Positions 43,455-50,083 of a stretch of 50,083 nucleotides of DNA are shown piece by piece. Under the pieces are notes generated by a model. The model made no database searches and was not told the DNA's origin. It saw nothing but the letters and a program-made list of their open reading frames with translations. Both the position numbers and the translations under genes were made by a program. Source of the DNA: Akkermansia sp. (lineage in GTDB: Bacteria; Verrucomicrobiota; Verrucomicrobiia; Verrucomicrobiales; Akkermansiaceae); contig JAUNQN010000018.1 in assembly GCA_030536145.1 (NCBI GenBank), positions 1-50,083 on the forward strand, given 5' to 3'. Position 1 is the first letter of the stretch; each line of letters begins with the position of its first letter.

Positions 43455-44111
43455 TCAGCGTATGATTTCCGTGAGCAGGGGGATGGTGCCCACGGTGAGC
43501 ACGTCGCCGTGGCGCAGGGGGGTGCGGAAGTCGCCCGTCTGCAGGGCTTTCTCGTTGATCATGGTGCCGTTGGTGGAGCCCAGGTCCGTGATGACCAGGC
43601 CGTCGTCCGTGAGCTCCAGGCGCACGTGCATACGGGAAACGCAGGCGTCGTCCAGCAGGATTTGGGATTCACTGCGCTCACGGCCAATGACCACGCCGTC
43701 CTCCTTGGCAATTTCAGAGAAGGGGATATGGATATCCCAGGGCTGGCCGTTGTGCATGCGGCCGGAGAGGTGGAGCAGGGCGTGCGTGGGGGATTCTGCG
43801 CGGCTGACGGCTTTCGGGCGGCGGGATTCCAGGCCGGAGCCCAGGTCCCATTTCACGCGCAGGGGATGGTAGGGGGGCAGGGGCTGCAGGTAGGCTGCCG
43901 GGTGTACGGTCTTGGTTTTCTGCGGCTCTGCGGTGTTGGGCGGGGCGGATATGGCCAGGGGCTTGTCCCAAGCGGCTTCCTCCGCCTTCACCTGGGCGGA
44001 GAGGCCCGCTATCTGGCTGCGCAGGGCGGTAAGCTCCGCCTCCAGTTCCCGCTCGCGGCCGCGCAGGGCGGCCAGGGCCTGCTCGTCTTCTGTCTGTTTC
44101 CTGTGGGGCAT
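43455..44111 (-). CDS. FHA-domain protein
   Basis: 218 residues: an N-terminal coiled coil (RGRERELEAELTALRSQIAG), a Pro-rich middle with HPLRVKWDLGSG, and a C-terminal FHA fold with GVVIGRERSES, SRMHVRLEL and DLGSTNGTMINEKAL, the phosphothreonine-binding loop residues in their usual places. FHA domains dock phosphorylated partners. It starts 14 bases after the stop of the YugP-like peptidase gene and is likely its operon partner. Cytoplasmic, no signal peptide. Confidence 0.85.
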   Translation of the reverse strand: MPHRKQTEDEQALAALRGRERELEAELTALRSQIAGLSAQVKAEEAAWDKPLAISAPPNTAEPQKTKTVHPAAYLQPLPPYHPLRVKWDLGSGLESRRPKAVSRAESPTHALLHLSGRMHNGQPWDIHIPFSEIAKEDGVVIGRERSESQILLDDACVSRMHVRLELTDDGLVITDLGSTNGTMINEKALQTGDFRTPLRHGDVLTVGTIPLLTEIIR

Positions 44112-44125
44112 GGGGTGGTGGCGGT

Positions 44126-44938
44126 TTAGTCCCTGCGGCTGGTGCGGGAGAGGATGATGGCTGCGTAGTACAGCAGCATGGCCAGTGAGGAGAGCGCGCC
44201 GGCCACATAGGTCATGGCCGCCCACCTGAGCGCCGTGCGGGCGTCATCGTGCAGGGCGCTGTTCACGGCGTCGTTGCGCTCCAGCCAGGCCAGGGCGCGG
44301 GCGGATGCGTTGAATTCCACCGGCAGGGTAACCAGGGCAAAGACCGTGGTGCCGGCAAAGAGCGCCAGGCCGATCCACGCCACGGTGGGGCCGGTTCCCA
44401 GGGCCAGCATGGCCAGCCCGGCCATGAGTACCAGCTGCCCCAGGCGGGAGCCGATGTTCACCACGGGTACCAGGCTGGAGCGCAGCCCCAGCCAGGGGTA
44501 CGCGGTGGCGTGCTGCACGGCGTGGCCGCACTCGTGCGCGGCCACGGCCATGGCGGCTATGCTGTTGCAGGCGTACACTGTCTCTGAAAGGTTCACCGTC
44601 TTGTCCGCGGGGTTGTAGTGGTCTGTGAGCCGGCCTTTCACGCTGATGACCTTCACGTCATGGATGCCGTTCTGTTCCAGCATGCGGCGCGCGGTCTCCG
44701 CACCGGTGAGACGCGTTTCCACGGCGGAGTATTTCTCTATCACGGACTTCAGGCGGGCCTGCACCACGGCGCCGATGAGGCTGGCCACCACCAGCAGGCC
44801 CAGCCCCAGCAGCGTGGCCGTGCCGCCCAGGGCACCGCCCGCCCCGCCAAAGAAGAGGCCGTTCTCCGCGCCCACGCCGTTGGAGTAGTCCGTGAGTATG
44901 TATTCAAATTGTGCCAGGAAATGGATGAAAGCTGTCAT
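44126..44938 (-). CDS. YugP-like membrane zinc metallopeptidase
   Basis: 270 residues. N-terminal Gly-rich helix (LGLGLLVVASLIGAVVQARL), a middle domain with ETARRMLEQNGI and DHYNPADKTVNLSE, the zinc motif HECGH (His135, Glu136, His139) in AAHECGHAVQHA, and two or three more membrane helices. This is the neutral zinc metallopeptidase YugP family, related to the HtpX/M48 group. The substrate is unknown. The ATG at 44938 is used; a GTG at 44944 lies only 6 bases from the -10 box and could be the true start. Followed by the FHA gene. Confidence 0.85.
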   Translation of the reverse strand: MTAFIHFLAQFEYILTDYSNGVGAENGLFFGGAGGALGGTATLLGLGLLVVASLIGAVVQARLKSVIEKYSAVETRLTGAETARRMLEQNGIHDVKVISVKGRLTDHYNPADKTVNLSETVYACNSIAAMAVAAHECGHAVQHATAYPWLGLRSSLVPVVNIGSRLGQLVLMAGLAMLALGTGPTVAWIGLALFAGTTVFALVTLPVEFNASARALAWLERNDAVNSALHDDARTALRWAAMTYVAGALSSLAMLLYYAAIILSRTSRRD

Positions 44939-44950
44939 GTTCACCCCCGT

Positions 44951-44979
44951 ATCATACCACCCGGGGGCGGGCGTGGCAA
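44951..44979 (-). promoter_or_regulatory. Promoter of the YugP-FHA operon
   Basis: Minus strand TTGCCA (44979-44974), 17-base spacer, TATGAT (44956-44951). It is 12 bases to the ATG, or 6 to an in-frame GTG. Confidence 0.75.
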
Positions 44980-45041
44980 GCAAACACATGCCGCAGCCGC
45001 GCTTTTCCGCGTGGGATGACAGTGTTAGGCGCTCCGCGGTC

Positions 45042-45069
45042 TTGACCCGGTGCTTTTTTGTGCTATAGT
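45042..45069 (+). promoter_or_regulatory. Promoter of gmd-fcl
   Basis: TTGACC, 16-base spacer, TATAGT (45064-45069), 29 bases before the ATG. Confidence 0.8.
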
Positions 45070-45098
45070 GGGGATTGTCATTACACCTTCCTTTGCGT

Positions 45099-46166
45099 AT
45101 GAGAAAAGTAGCATTGATTACCGGCATTACGGGCCAGGACGGTTCTTTCCTGGCGGAGTTCCTGATTGAAAAGGGCTATGAGGTGCACGGCCTGCTGCGC
45201 CGTTCCTCGTCCTTCAACACCCAGCGTATCGAGCACCTGTACCTCACGGAGTGGGTGCGCGACCAGAAGCAGAGCCGCCAGGTGAACCTGCACTACGGGG
45301 ATATGACGGACTCCAGCTCCCTCATCCGCATCCTGCAGCAGATCCAGCCCACGGAGATATACAACCTGGCCGCCCAGAGCCATGTGAAGGTCAGTTTCGA
45401 TGTGCCGGAGTACACCGCCGATACGGATGCCGTGGGCACGCTCCGCATCCTGGAGGCCGTGCGCATCCTGGGCATGGAGAAGACCTGCCGCATCTACCAG
45501 GCCTCCACCTCGGAGCTGTTCGGCCTGGTGCAGGAGGTGCCGCAGAAGGAGACCACCCCCTTCTACCCGCGCTCCCCGTACGGCGTGGCCAAGCAGTACG
45601 GTTTCTGGATTACCAAGAACTACCGCGAGTCCTACGGCATGTTTGCCGTGAACGGCATCCTCTTCAACCATGAGAGTGAGCGCCGAGGCGAGAACTTTGT
45701 GACCCGCAAGATTACCCTGGCCGCCGCCCGTATTGCCCAGGGCCTGCAGGACAAGCTCTACATGGGCAACATGGATGCCCGCCGCGACTGGGGCTATGCC
45801 AAGGACTACGTGGAGTGCATGTGGCTCATTATGCAGCAAGACGAGCCGGACGACTACGTGATTGCCAGCGGTGAGATGCACACCGTGCGGGAGTTCTGCA
45901 CCATGGCGTTCCATGAGGCGGGCATTGAGCTGCGCTGGGAGGGCGAGGGCGTGGACGAGAAGGGCATCGACACCGCTACCGGGCGCGTGCTGGTGGAGGT
46001 GGATCCCAAGTATTTCCGCCCGGCAGAGGTGGAGCAGCTGCTGGGAGACCCCACCAAGGCACGCACCAAGCTGGGCTGGAACCCGCAGAAGACCCCGCTG
46101 CCGGAGCTGGTGCGCATTATGGTGCAGCATGACATGGAGTACGTGAAACAAATCCACCGCGCCTGA
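45099..46166 (+). CDS. gmd: GDP-mannose 4,6-dehydratase
   Basis: First step from GDP-mannose to GDP-L-fucose. 355 residues of the short-chain dehydrogenase (extended) fold: the nucleotide motif [14 protein letters not shown] at the N-terminus, [11 protein letters not shown], the catalytic region [17 protein letters not shown] (Tyr-x3-Lys), and [17 protein letters not shown], a specific GMD segment. The start at 45099 removes eight unrelated codons of the longer frame and follows the promoter. fcl begins 3 bases after the stop, so both enzymes come from one mRNA. Confidence 0.96.
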   Translation: MRKVALITGITGQDGSFLAEFLIEKGYEVHGLLRRSSSFNTQRIEHLYLTEWVRDQKQSRQVNLHYGDMTDSSSLIRILQQIQPTEIYNLAAQSHVKVSFDVPEYTADTDAVGTLRILEAVRILGMEKTCRIYQASTSELFGLVQEVPQKETTPFYPRSPYGVAKQYGFWITKNYRESYGMFAVNGILFNHESERRGENFVTRKITLAAARIAQGLQDKLYMGNMDARRDWGYAKDYVECMWLIMQQDEPDDYVIASGEMHTVREFCTMAFHEAGIELRWEGEGVDEKGIDTATGRVLVEVDPKYFRPAEVEQLLGDPTKARTKLGWNPQKTPLPELVRIMVQHDMEYVKQIHRA

Positions 46167-46169
46167 TAG

Positions 46170-47249
46170 ATGATGGACACGCATGAGAAAATCTACGTGG
46201 CCGGGCACCGCGGCCTGGTGGGTTCCGCCATTTGGCGCAACCTGCAGGGCCGCGGGTACACCAATGTGGTGGGCCGCACCCATGCGGAGCTGGACCTGGA
46301 GGATGCCGCCGCCGTGCGCGCGTTCTTTGATGCGGAGCAGCCGCAGTACGTTATCCTGGCCGCCGCCCATGTGGGCGGTATCATGGCAAACAACCGCTAC
46401 CGCGCGGATTTCATCTACAAGAACCTGCAGATCCAGCAGAACGTTATCGGTGAGAGTTTCCGCCACGGGGTGAAGAAGCTGCTGTTCCTGGGCAGCACCT
46501 GCATCTACCCGCGGGAGGCGCCCCAGCCCATGAAGGAGGATGTGCTGCTCACCGCCCCGCTGGAGTACACCAACGAGCCGTACGCCCTGGCCAAGATAGC
46601 CGGCCTGCGCATGTGTGAGAGTTTCAACCTGCAGTACGGCACCAACTACATAGCCGTGATGCCCACCAACCTGTACGGGCCTTACGACAACTTTGACCTG
46701 GTGAACAGCCACGTGCTGCCCGCCATGCTCCGCAAGATGCACCTGGCCAAGTGCCTGCACACGGGGGACGAGGCCGCCCTGCGCCGTGACCTGGCCGCGC
46801 TGCCCGTGCCGGGCGTCTCCGCACAGGATTCCCTGCCGGCCATCTCTGCCCGCCTGGCGGAGTTCGGTATCCATGCAGACCGCCTGGAGCTGTGGGGCAC
46901 CGGCACGCCCCTGCGGGAGTTCCTGTGGAGCGAGGACATGGCGGATGCCTGCATCCATATCATGAACAAGGTGGATTTTGCGGACCTTCGCGGGGATTCC
47001 GCAGAGGTGCGCAACTGCCACGTCAACATCGGCACCGGAAAGGAGCTCTCCATCGGCCAACTGGCCCGCCTGGTGAAGGATGCCGTGCAGTTCGGCGGTG
47101 AGCTGGCCTTTGATTCCACCAAGCCGGACGGCACCATGCGCAAGCTCACGGATGTATCCAAGCTCCACTCCCTGGGCTGGAACCACAGCGTGGAGATTGA
47201 GCAGGGCGTTCCCCGCCTCTACAAGTGGTACCTGGACAACATGGCCTGA
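46170..47249 (+). CDS. fcl: GDP-L-fucose synthase
   Basis: Epimerase-reductase that turns GDP-4-keto-6-deoxymannose into GDP-L-fucose. 359 residues. Rossmann motif GHRGLVGSAI, AAAHVGGIMANN, GSTCIYPREAPQPMKE, the catalytic YALAKIAG, and NLYGPYDNFD are all typical. A loop at about 195-230 (LAALPVPGVSAQDSLPA) is longer than in E. coli Fcl. It completes GDP-fucose supply for fucosylated surface glycans. A strong terminator follows. Confidence 0.95.
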   Translation: MMDTHEKIYVAGHRGLVGSAIWRNLQGRGYTNVVGRTHAELDLEDAAAVRAFFDAEQPQYVILAAAHVGGIMANNRYRADFIYKNLQIQQNVIGESFRHGVKKLLFLGSTCIYPREAPQPMKEDVLLTAPLEYTNEPYALAKIAGLRMCESFNLQYGTNYIAVMPTNLYGPYDNFDLVNSHVLPAMLRKMHLAKCLHTGDEAALRRDLAALPVPGVSAQDSLPAISARLAEFGIHADRLELWGTGTPLREFLWSEDMADACIHIMNKVDFADLRGDSAEVRNCHVNIGTGKELSIGQLARLVKDAVQFGGELAFDSTKPDGTMRKLTDVSKLHSLGWNHSVEIEQGVPRLYKWYLDNMA

Positions 47250-47269
47250 CCCGCCGCCCGGTTTTTCCC

Positions 47270-47311
47270 GCCGCCCCTGCGCGCCGATGTGCCGCGCAGG
47301 GGCGGCTTTTT
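47270..47311 (+). terminator. Terminator of gmd-fcl
   Basis: Perfect 14-bp stem GCCGCCCCTGCGCG/CGCGCAGGGGCGGC with a 9-base loop, then TTTTT. Confidence 0.92.
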
Positions 47312-47324
47312 GCCCAACTTGCCA

Positions 47325-47364
47325 ACTGTTAGCCGGTTGCGTGAAATATCTTCTCGCTAACAGT
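47325..47364 (+). promoter_or_regulatory. 9-bp inverted repeat, possible operator
   Basis: ACTGTTAGC and GCTAACAGT, perfect complements separated by 22 bases, 50 bases upstream of the PA14-like gene. It overlaps TTGCCA, 17 bases, TGAAAT (47319-47347), a weak promoter. A repressor site is inference. Confidence 0.4.
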
Positions 47365-47413
47365 GGGTGCCTGTGCTATGAAGGGAGGTGCTTGAAGAAC
47401 CCCGAATGTTACC

Positions 47414-48685
47414 ATGGCCTTGCATATCCAAATGACAGACAGCGCGGTGGCGCAGCTCCGCCGCACCGCTTTCCGCAACAAGTTGTCCTCCACCCTGGCG
47501 GGGGTGCTCCTGATCCTGCTGGGCGGCGTCATCCTGTATTTCACGGTTGTCCTGATAGCCGGTCCCGCAGAGCCGGAGTTCCTGACCTACGTGCCGCCGG
47601 CAGAGGAGCAGGCCCCGCCCAGTGACATGCCTGTCACGGCGGACCTTACCTCCAAGCCCGCGTCTCCCGCGCAGGAGGTGGCCCCCTCCGTCATTGTGGC
47701 TGTGGGCGCCGCCCCGGTGCAGATGGCGCAGGTGGAGGTGCCCGTGGCAGACGTGTCCGACGGCGTGGGCATGGAGCTTGGCGTGGGTATGGGCGTGGGC
47801 GGCCTGGGCGAGGGGCTGGGCGTGGGCGGCACCGGCCTGGGGGATGGCAAGGGTGGCGGCGGCTCTGCCCTGGAGGGCACATTCTATGATTTCAAGCAGA
47901 CCCGCCAGGGTTCCCCCACGGGAATCGGCGTGGGGCAGGGCGGTACCATGAAATGCATGGAGATTATCAACGATTTCATGAAATCCTGGAACCCCGCCGT
48001 GCTGGCCAAGTACTACCAGTCCCCCACCAAGCTGTACATCTCCAGCTTCTACACCCCGCAGGTCATGTCGGAGTACGCGCCGCTGGCCTTCCAATGTCAG
48101 GACCGCGTGCAGCCCGCCAACTGGTGCGCCGTGTACCGCGGCAAGGTGAAGGCCCCCAAGAGTGGCACCTTCCGTTTTATGGCCGTGTGTGATGAGACGA
48201 TGCTCATCCGCTTTGACGGCAAGCTGGTGCTGGAGGCCGGTTACCGCATCCCTTCCGGCGCGCCGGAGGGCAAGATCCAGGCATCCGAGGTCACCGCCGA
48301 GGGCCGCGCCTACAAGCAGGCCATACGCGACGGCAAGCAGAAGCGCCACCCGGGGTACGAGTTCGCCCCGTACCCCTCCATCCCCACCTACAACCGTGAG
48401 GTGGGCGGCCTGACCTGCGGCACGGAATTCAAGGTGGAGGAGGGCAAGGCCTACCCCATCGAGATTCTCGTGGGGGATTTCGGCGGTGCCTTCGGTTTCT
48501 TCCTCTGCATCCAGGACGTGACGGACGGCAAGGCTTTCCCGGCCAAGCCGGACCTTTTCCGTACCAATTTTGCAGAGCCCTCCCGGGAGGAGCTGCAGAA
48601 GGTGATACCCGCGCGGTACATCAAGTCCTCCAGCGAGTACCTGGACTACAACCGGGATTCCCCCATCTGGGTGGCCGTGCCCTGA
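47414..48685 (+). CDS. Membrane-anchored protein with a PA14-like domain
   Basis: 423 residues. One N-terminal membrane helix (LAGVLLILLGGVILYFTVVL), a Pro/Ala-rich segment, a Gly-rich linker (GVGMGVGGLGEGLGVGG), then about 250 residues resembling PA14: YRGKVKAPKSGTFRFMAV, a buried strand pair DETMLIRFDGKLVLEAG, and YPIEILVGDFGGAFGFFL. PA14 domains bind carbohydrates or act as adhesion modules. The single-anchor-plus-linker layout recalls TonB or filament-type envelope proteins, but no TonB box is seen. GGAGGTG lies about 20 bases before the ATG. Confidence 0.7.
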   Translation: MALHIQMTDSAVAQLRRTAFRNKLSSTLAGVLLILLGGVILYFTVVLIAGPAEPEFLTYVPPAEEQAPPSDMPVTADLTSKPASPAQEVAPSVIVAVGAAPVQMAQVEVPVADVSDGVGMELGVGMGVGGLGEGLGVGGTGLGDGKGGGGSALEGTFYDFKQTRQGSPTGIGVGQGGTMKCMEIINDFMKSWNPAVLAKYYQSPTKLYISSFYTPQVMSEYAPLAFQCQDRVQPANWCAVYRGKVKAPKSGTFRFMAVCDETMLIRFDGKLVLEAGYRIPSGAPEGKIQASEVTAEGRAYKQAIRDGKQKRHPGYEFAPYPSIPTYNREVGGLTCGTEFKVEEGKAYPIEILVGDFGGAFGFFLCIQDVTDGKAFPAKPDLFRTNFAEPSREELQKVIPARYIKSSSEYLDYNRDSPIWVAVP

Positions 48686-48692
48686 TTTTAGG

Positions 48693-48721
48693 TTGATTTC
48701 CACGCCGCGTTCTGCTATACA
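48693..48721 (+). promoter_or_regulatory. Promoter of lipA
   Basis: TTGATT, 17-base spacer, TATACA (48716-48721), then 10 bases to the ATG at 48732. Confidence 0.72.
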
Positions 48722-48731
48722 TACAGGCAGC

Positions 48732-49646
48732 ATGATTGAGGATAGCGCGCACAAGCCCTCGTGGCTGAAGGTCAAGTTGCCCAAGGGCAAGGTGTTCAAC
48801 AACATCCGCCGCATGGTGGAGGGCAATTCCCTGGTCACCGTGTGTGAGGAGGCCATGTGCCCCAACCGCGGGGAATGCTGGAGTTCCGGCACAGCCACCT
48901 TCATGCTCTGCGGCGAGGTTTGCACCCGCGCCTGCGGTTTCTGCGCCACGCGCACCGCCAAGCCCAAGCCCCTGGACCCGGAGGAGCCGCAGAAGGTGGC
49001 GGATACCGTGGCCAACATGAACCTGACCCACACCGTTATCACCATGGTGACCCGCGACGACCTGAAGGACGGCGCCGCCGCCCACGTGGCCGCCACCATC
49101 CGCGCCGTGCGCAAGGCCAGCCCGCAGACGGTGATTGAGGTGCTTACCTCTGATTTCAACGGCAACACGGATGCCCTAGCCGCGGTCATGGATGCCCGCC
49201 CGCATATCTTCAACCATAACTTGGAGACCGTGGAGCGCCTTTCTCCCATCGTGCGTTTCCGCGCCAAGTACCGCCTCTCCTTGCAGGTGCTGCAGCGCGC
49301 CCTGCAGATGGCCCCGGGCATGGTTGTCACCAAGAGCGGTATCATGCTCGGCCTGGGGGAGACGCGGAACGAAATCCTGCAGACCATGGATGACCTGCGG
49401 GAACACGGCGTCACCGTCCTCACCATGGGCCAGTATCTCCGCCCCTCGCCCCGCCACCTGCCGGTAATCGACTATGTGCGCCCGGAGGTGTTTGACGAGC
49501 TGCGCGACATCGCCCTCTCCAAGGGCTTCACCCACGTGGCCAGCGGCCCGCTTATCCGCTCTTCCCACCATGATGCCAACTTCCGCCCGGAGGAGTCCAT
49601 CATGCAGGCCATCACAGCAGACCTCCGGGCACGCGGGGAGCTGTAA
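48732..49646 (+). CDS. lipA: Lipoyl synthase
   Basis: Radical SAM enzyme that inserts two sulfurs into the octanoyl group on lipoyl domains. 304 residues. The auxiliary-cluster cysteines are in CEEAMCPNRGEC, the SAM cluster in CTRACGFC, and the C-terminal serine ligand in RSSHHD. FMLCGEVC, TVITMVTRDD, HNLETVERL and KSGIMLGLGET are LipA-specific. The start at 48732 is 10 bases after the -10 box. No lipB is adjacent. A strong terminator follows. Confidence 0.96.
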   Translation: MIEDSAHKPSWLKVKLPKGKVFNNIRRMVEGNSLVTVCEEAMCPNRGECWSSGTATFMLCGEVCTRACGFCATRTAKPKPLDPEEPQKVADTVANMNLTHTVITMVTRDDLKDGAAAHVAATIRAVRKASPQTVIEVLTSDFNGNTDALAAVMDARPHIFNHNLETVERLSPIVRFRAKYRLSLQVLQRALQMAPGMVVTKSGIMLGLGETRNEILQTMDDLREHGVTVLTMGQYLRPSPRHLPVIDYVRPEVFDELRDIALSKGFTHVASGPLIRSSHHDANFRPEESIMQAITADLRARGEL

Positions 49647-49665
49647 CCTCCCGCCCAGCCTTTTT

Positions 49666-49705
49666 GCGGCCCGGACGCATGCGTGTCCGGGCCGCCGTGT
49701 TTTTA
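49666..49705 (+). terminator. Terminator of lipA
   Basis: Perfect 11-bp stem GCGGCCCGGAC/GTCCGGGCCGC, loop GCATGCGT, then CGTGTTTTTAG. Confidence 0.9.
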
Positions 49706-49729
49706 GTGCGCCTTGCCGGAATTTTCTGC

Positions 49730-49757
49730 TTGATTTCCTGCAAGTAGTTGCTATTAT
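49730..49757 (+). promoter_or_regulatory. Promoter without an obvious gene
   Basis: TTGATT, 16-base spacer, TATTAT (49752-49757). The only nearby ATG (49756) overlaps the -10 box, so a transcript from here would be non-coding or use another start. Confidence 0.5.
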
Positions 49758-49763
49758 GCAGCT

Positions 49764-49920
49764 AATCGGTATCTCTGGTGCCTTTTCCTATGCGCGCGTG
49801 CGGTGCGTGCTACAGGGCATGGTGCCTCCCATACAGCTCACGTTTCCGCCAGGGGACGGAAATTTCTTTGCGTTGTAAACCCTTGATTATGCAAGGGGTT
49901 GTGGGTTATGCTCTCATTTT
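49764..49920 (+). ncRNA. Candidate non-coding RNA
   Basis: About 155 bases behind a promoter, with no convincing ORF. Hairpins: TTTCCG/CGGAAA near 49848-49867 and AACCCTTG/CAAGGGGTT (one bulge) near 49878-49901, then a T-run at 49918. No known RNA family recognised. It may be a small RNA or only decayed sequence. Confidence 0.35.
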
Positions 49921-49946
49921 TTCTGCAACTTTTTTCAAAAATGAGC

Positions 49947-49975
49947 TTGACGTTCGGGCAGCGTTCGTGTATACT
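49947..49975 (+). promoter_or_regulatory. Strong promoter at the window end
   Basis: TTGACG, 17-base spacer, TATACT (49970-49975). It drives whatever follows the structured leader at 49982. Confidence 0.8.
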
Positions 49976-49981
49976 GACCTC

Positions 49982-50083
49982 ACACCCCGCTACGGGGTAG
50001 CCCGAAAGAAAGACGGGCGGCTGAAACGAGCCGAGAGTCTGACAGCCGGGCGAGGCAGTTTTCCAAGACACGGACTTTCCGTG
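49982..50083 (+). ncRNA. Structured RNA or leader, cut by the window end
   Basis: The first 100 bases after the promoter form four successive hairpins: CCCCG-CTA-CGGGG (49985-49997), CCCG/CGGG (50001-50017), CGGCT/AGCCG (50018-50033) and CACGGA-CTT-TCCGTG (50069-50083). No start codon with a ribosome site is seen. It could be the leader of an rRNA or ribosomal-protein operon or a riboswitch; I recognise no family. Confidence 0.45.

Noticed and set aside
45081..47186. 701-codon minus-strand frame opposite gmd-fcl
   Set aside because: Shadow of two well-recognised enzymes.
49756..49878. 40-codon frame starting MQLIGISGAF
   Set aside because: Its ATG overlaps the promoter -10 box and has no ribosome site, so it is unlikely to be transcribed with its start.
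49982..50083. RNase P RNA, tmRNA or SRP RNA at the window end
   Set aside because: The conserved cores I know for these RNAs are not present in the visible 100 bases.

Overview
The window looks like chromosomal DNA of a Verrucomicrobiota bacterium close to Akkermansia. Four C-termini carry almost the same sorting tail, a VPEPATGT segment, a short hydrophobic stretch and an Arg-rich end (PEP-CTERM type). Signal peptides, lipoproteins and outer-membrane barrels point to a Gram-negative envelope. Most genes are high-GC with a strong codon bias. The mcrBC pair (59-3509) and the third PEP-CTERM gene (32143-34137) are visibly more AT-rich and may be more recent arrivals. Assignment below phylum level is inference.

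Layout. 1-4.7 kb: McrBC restriction system and a membrane metallophosphoesterase. 4.9-9.7 kb (minus strand): PEP-CTERM protein A with an IdeS-like head, initiator tRNA-Met, ADP-forming acyl-CoA synthetase. 9.9-13.4 kb: NlpC-type lipoprotein, small HTH-like protein, xseA, tRNA-Leu(AAG), an ORF-less group IIC intron and a DoxX/MauE membrane protein. 13.5-18.6 kb: ispE, a siroheme-decarboxylase-like protein, a PBP2-type transpeptidase and an outer-membrane protein. 18.7-21.7 kb (minus): periplasmic binding protein plus a CACHE-HAMP-PP2C phosphatase. 21.8-26.8 kb: aconitase, two gene fragments meeting at a rearrangement junction, a beta-barrel protein and queE. 26.8-29.2 kb: protein tyrosine phosphatase, lipoprotein, alpha/beta-hydrolase lipoprotein and a left-handed beta-helix protein. 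29.4-34.1 kb: two tandem PEP-CTERM proteins, B and C, with IdeS/Mac-like cysteine protease heads. 34.3-36.3 kb: two tRNA-Leu(CAG) units, infA with an N-terminal extension, rplM-rpsI. 36.5-44.9 kb (minus): a frameshifted ankyrin gene, an MFS-acyltransferase fusion, a small coiled-coil protein, mutS, and an FHA protein behind a YugP-like zinc peptidase. 45-50 kb: gmd-fcl for GDP-L-fucose, a PA14-like membrane protein, lipA and the start of a structured RNA.

Three points stand out. (1) Three PEP-CTERM proteins share an IdeS/Mac-type (C66) cysteine-protease-like head, with the triad intact in C, Asp replaced by Asn in B, and Cys replaced by Ser in A. (2) Many genes have a near-consensus sigma70 promoter (TTGNNN, 17 bp, TANNNT) ending only 6-12 bases before the start codon, so their mRNAs should be leaderless or nearly so. 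(3) Small genome-dynamics events are readable: an RT-less group IIC intron behind a terminator hairpin, a 31-bp fold-back insertion that breaks an ankyrin gene, a head-to-head junction of two truncated genes, and a 24-bp tandem duplication in mcrB.

Functionally the window mixes housekeeping (translation, isoprenoid, lipoate, queuosine, TCA cycle, repair) with envelope and host-interface functions (exported protease-like proteins, fucose donor synthesis, peptidoglycan enzymes). No CRISPR array, plasmid origin, prophage or complete transposon was seen.
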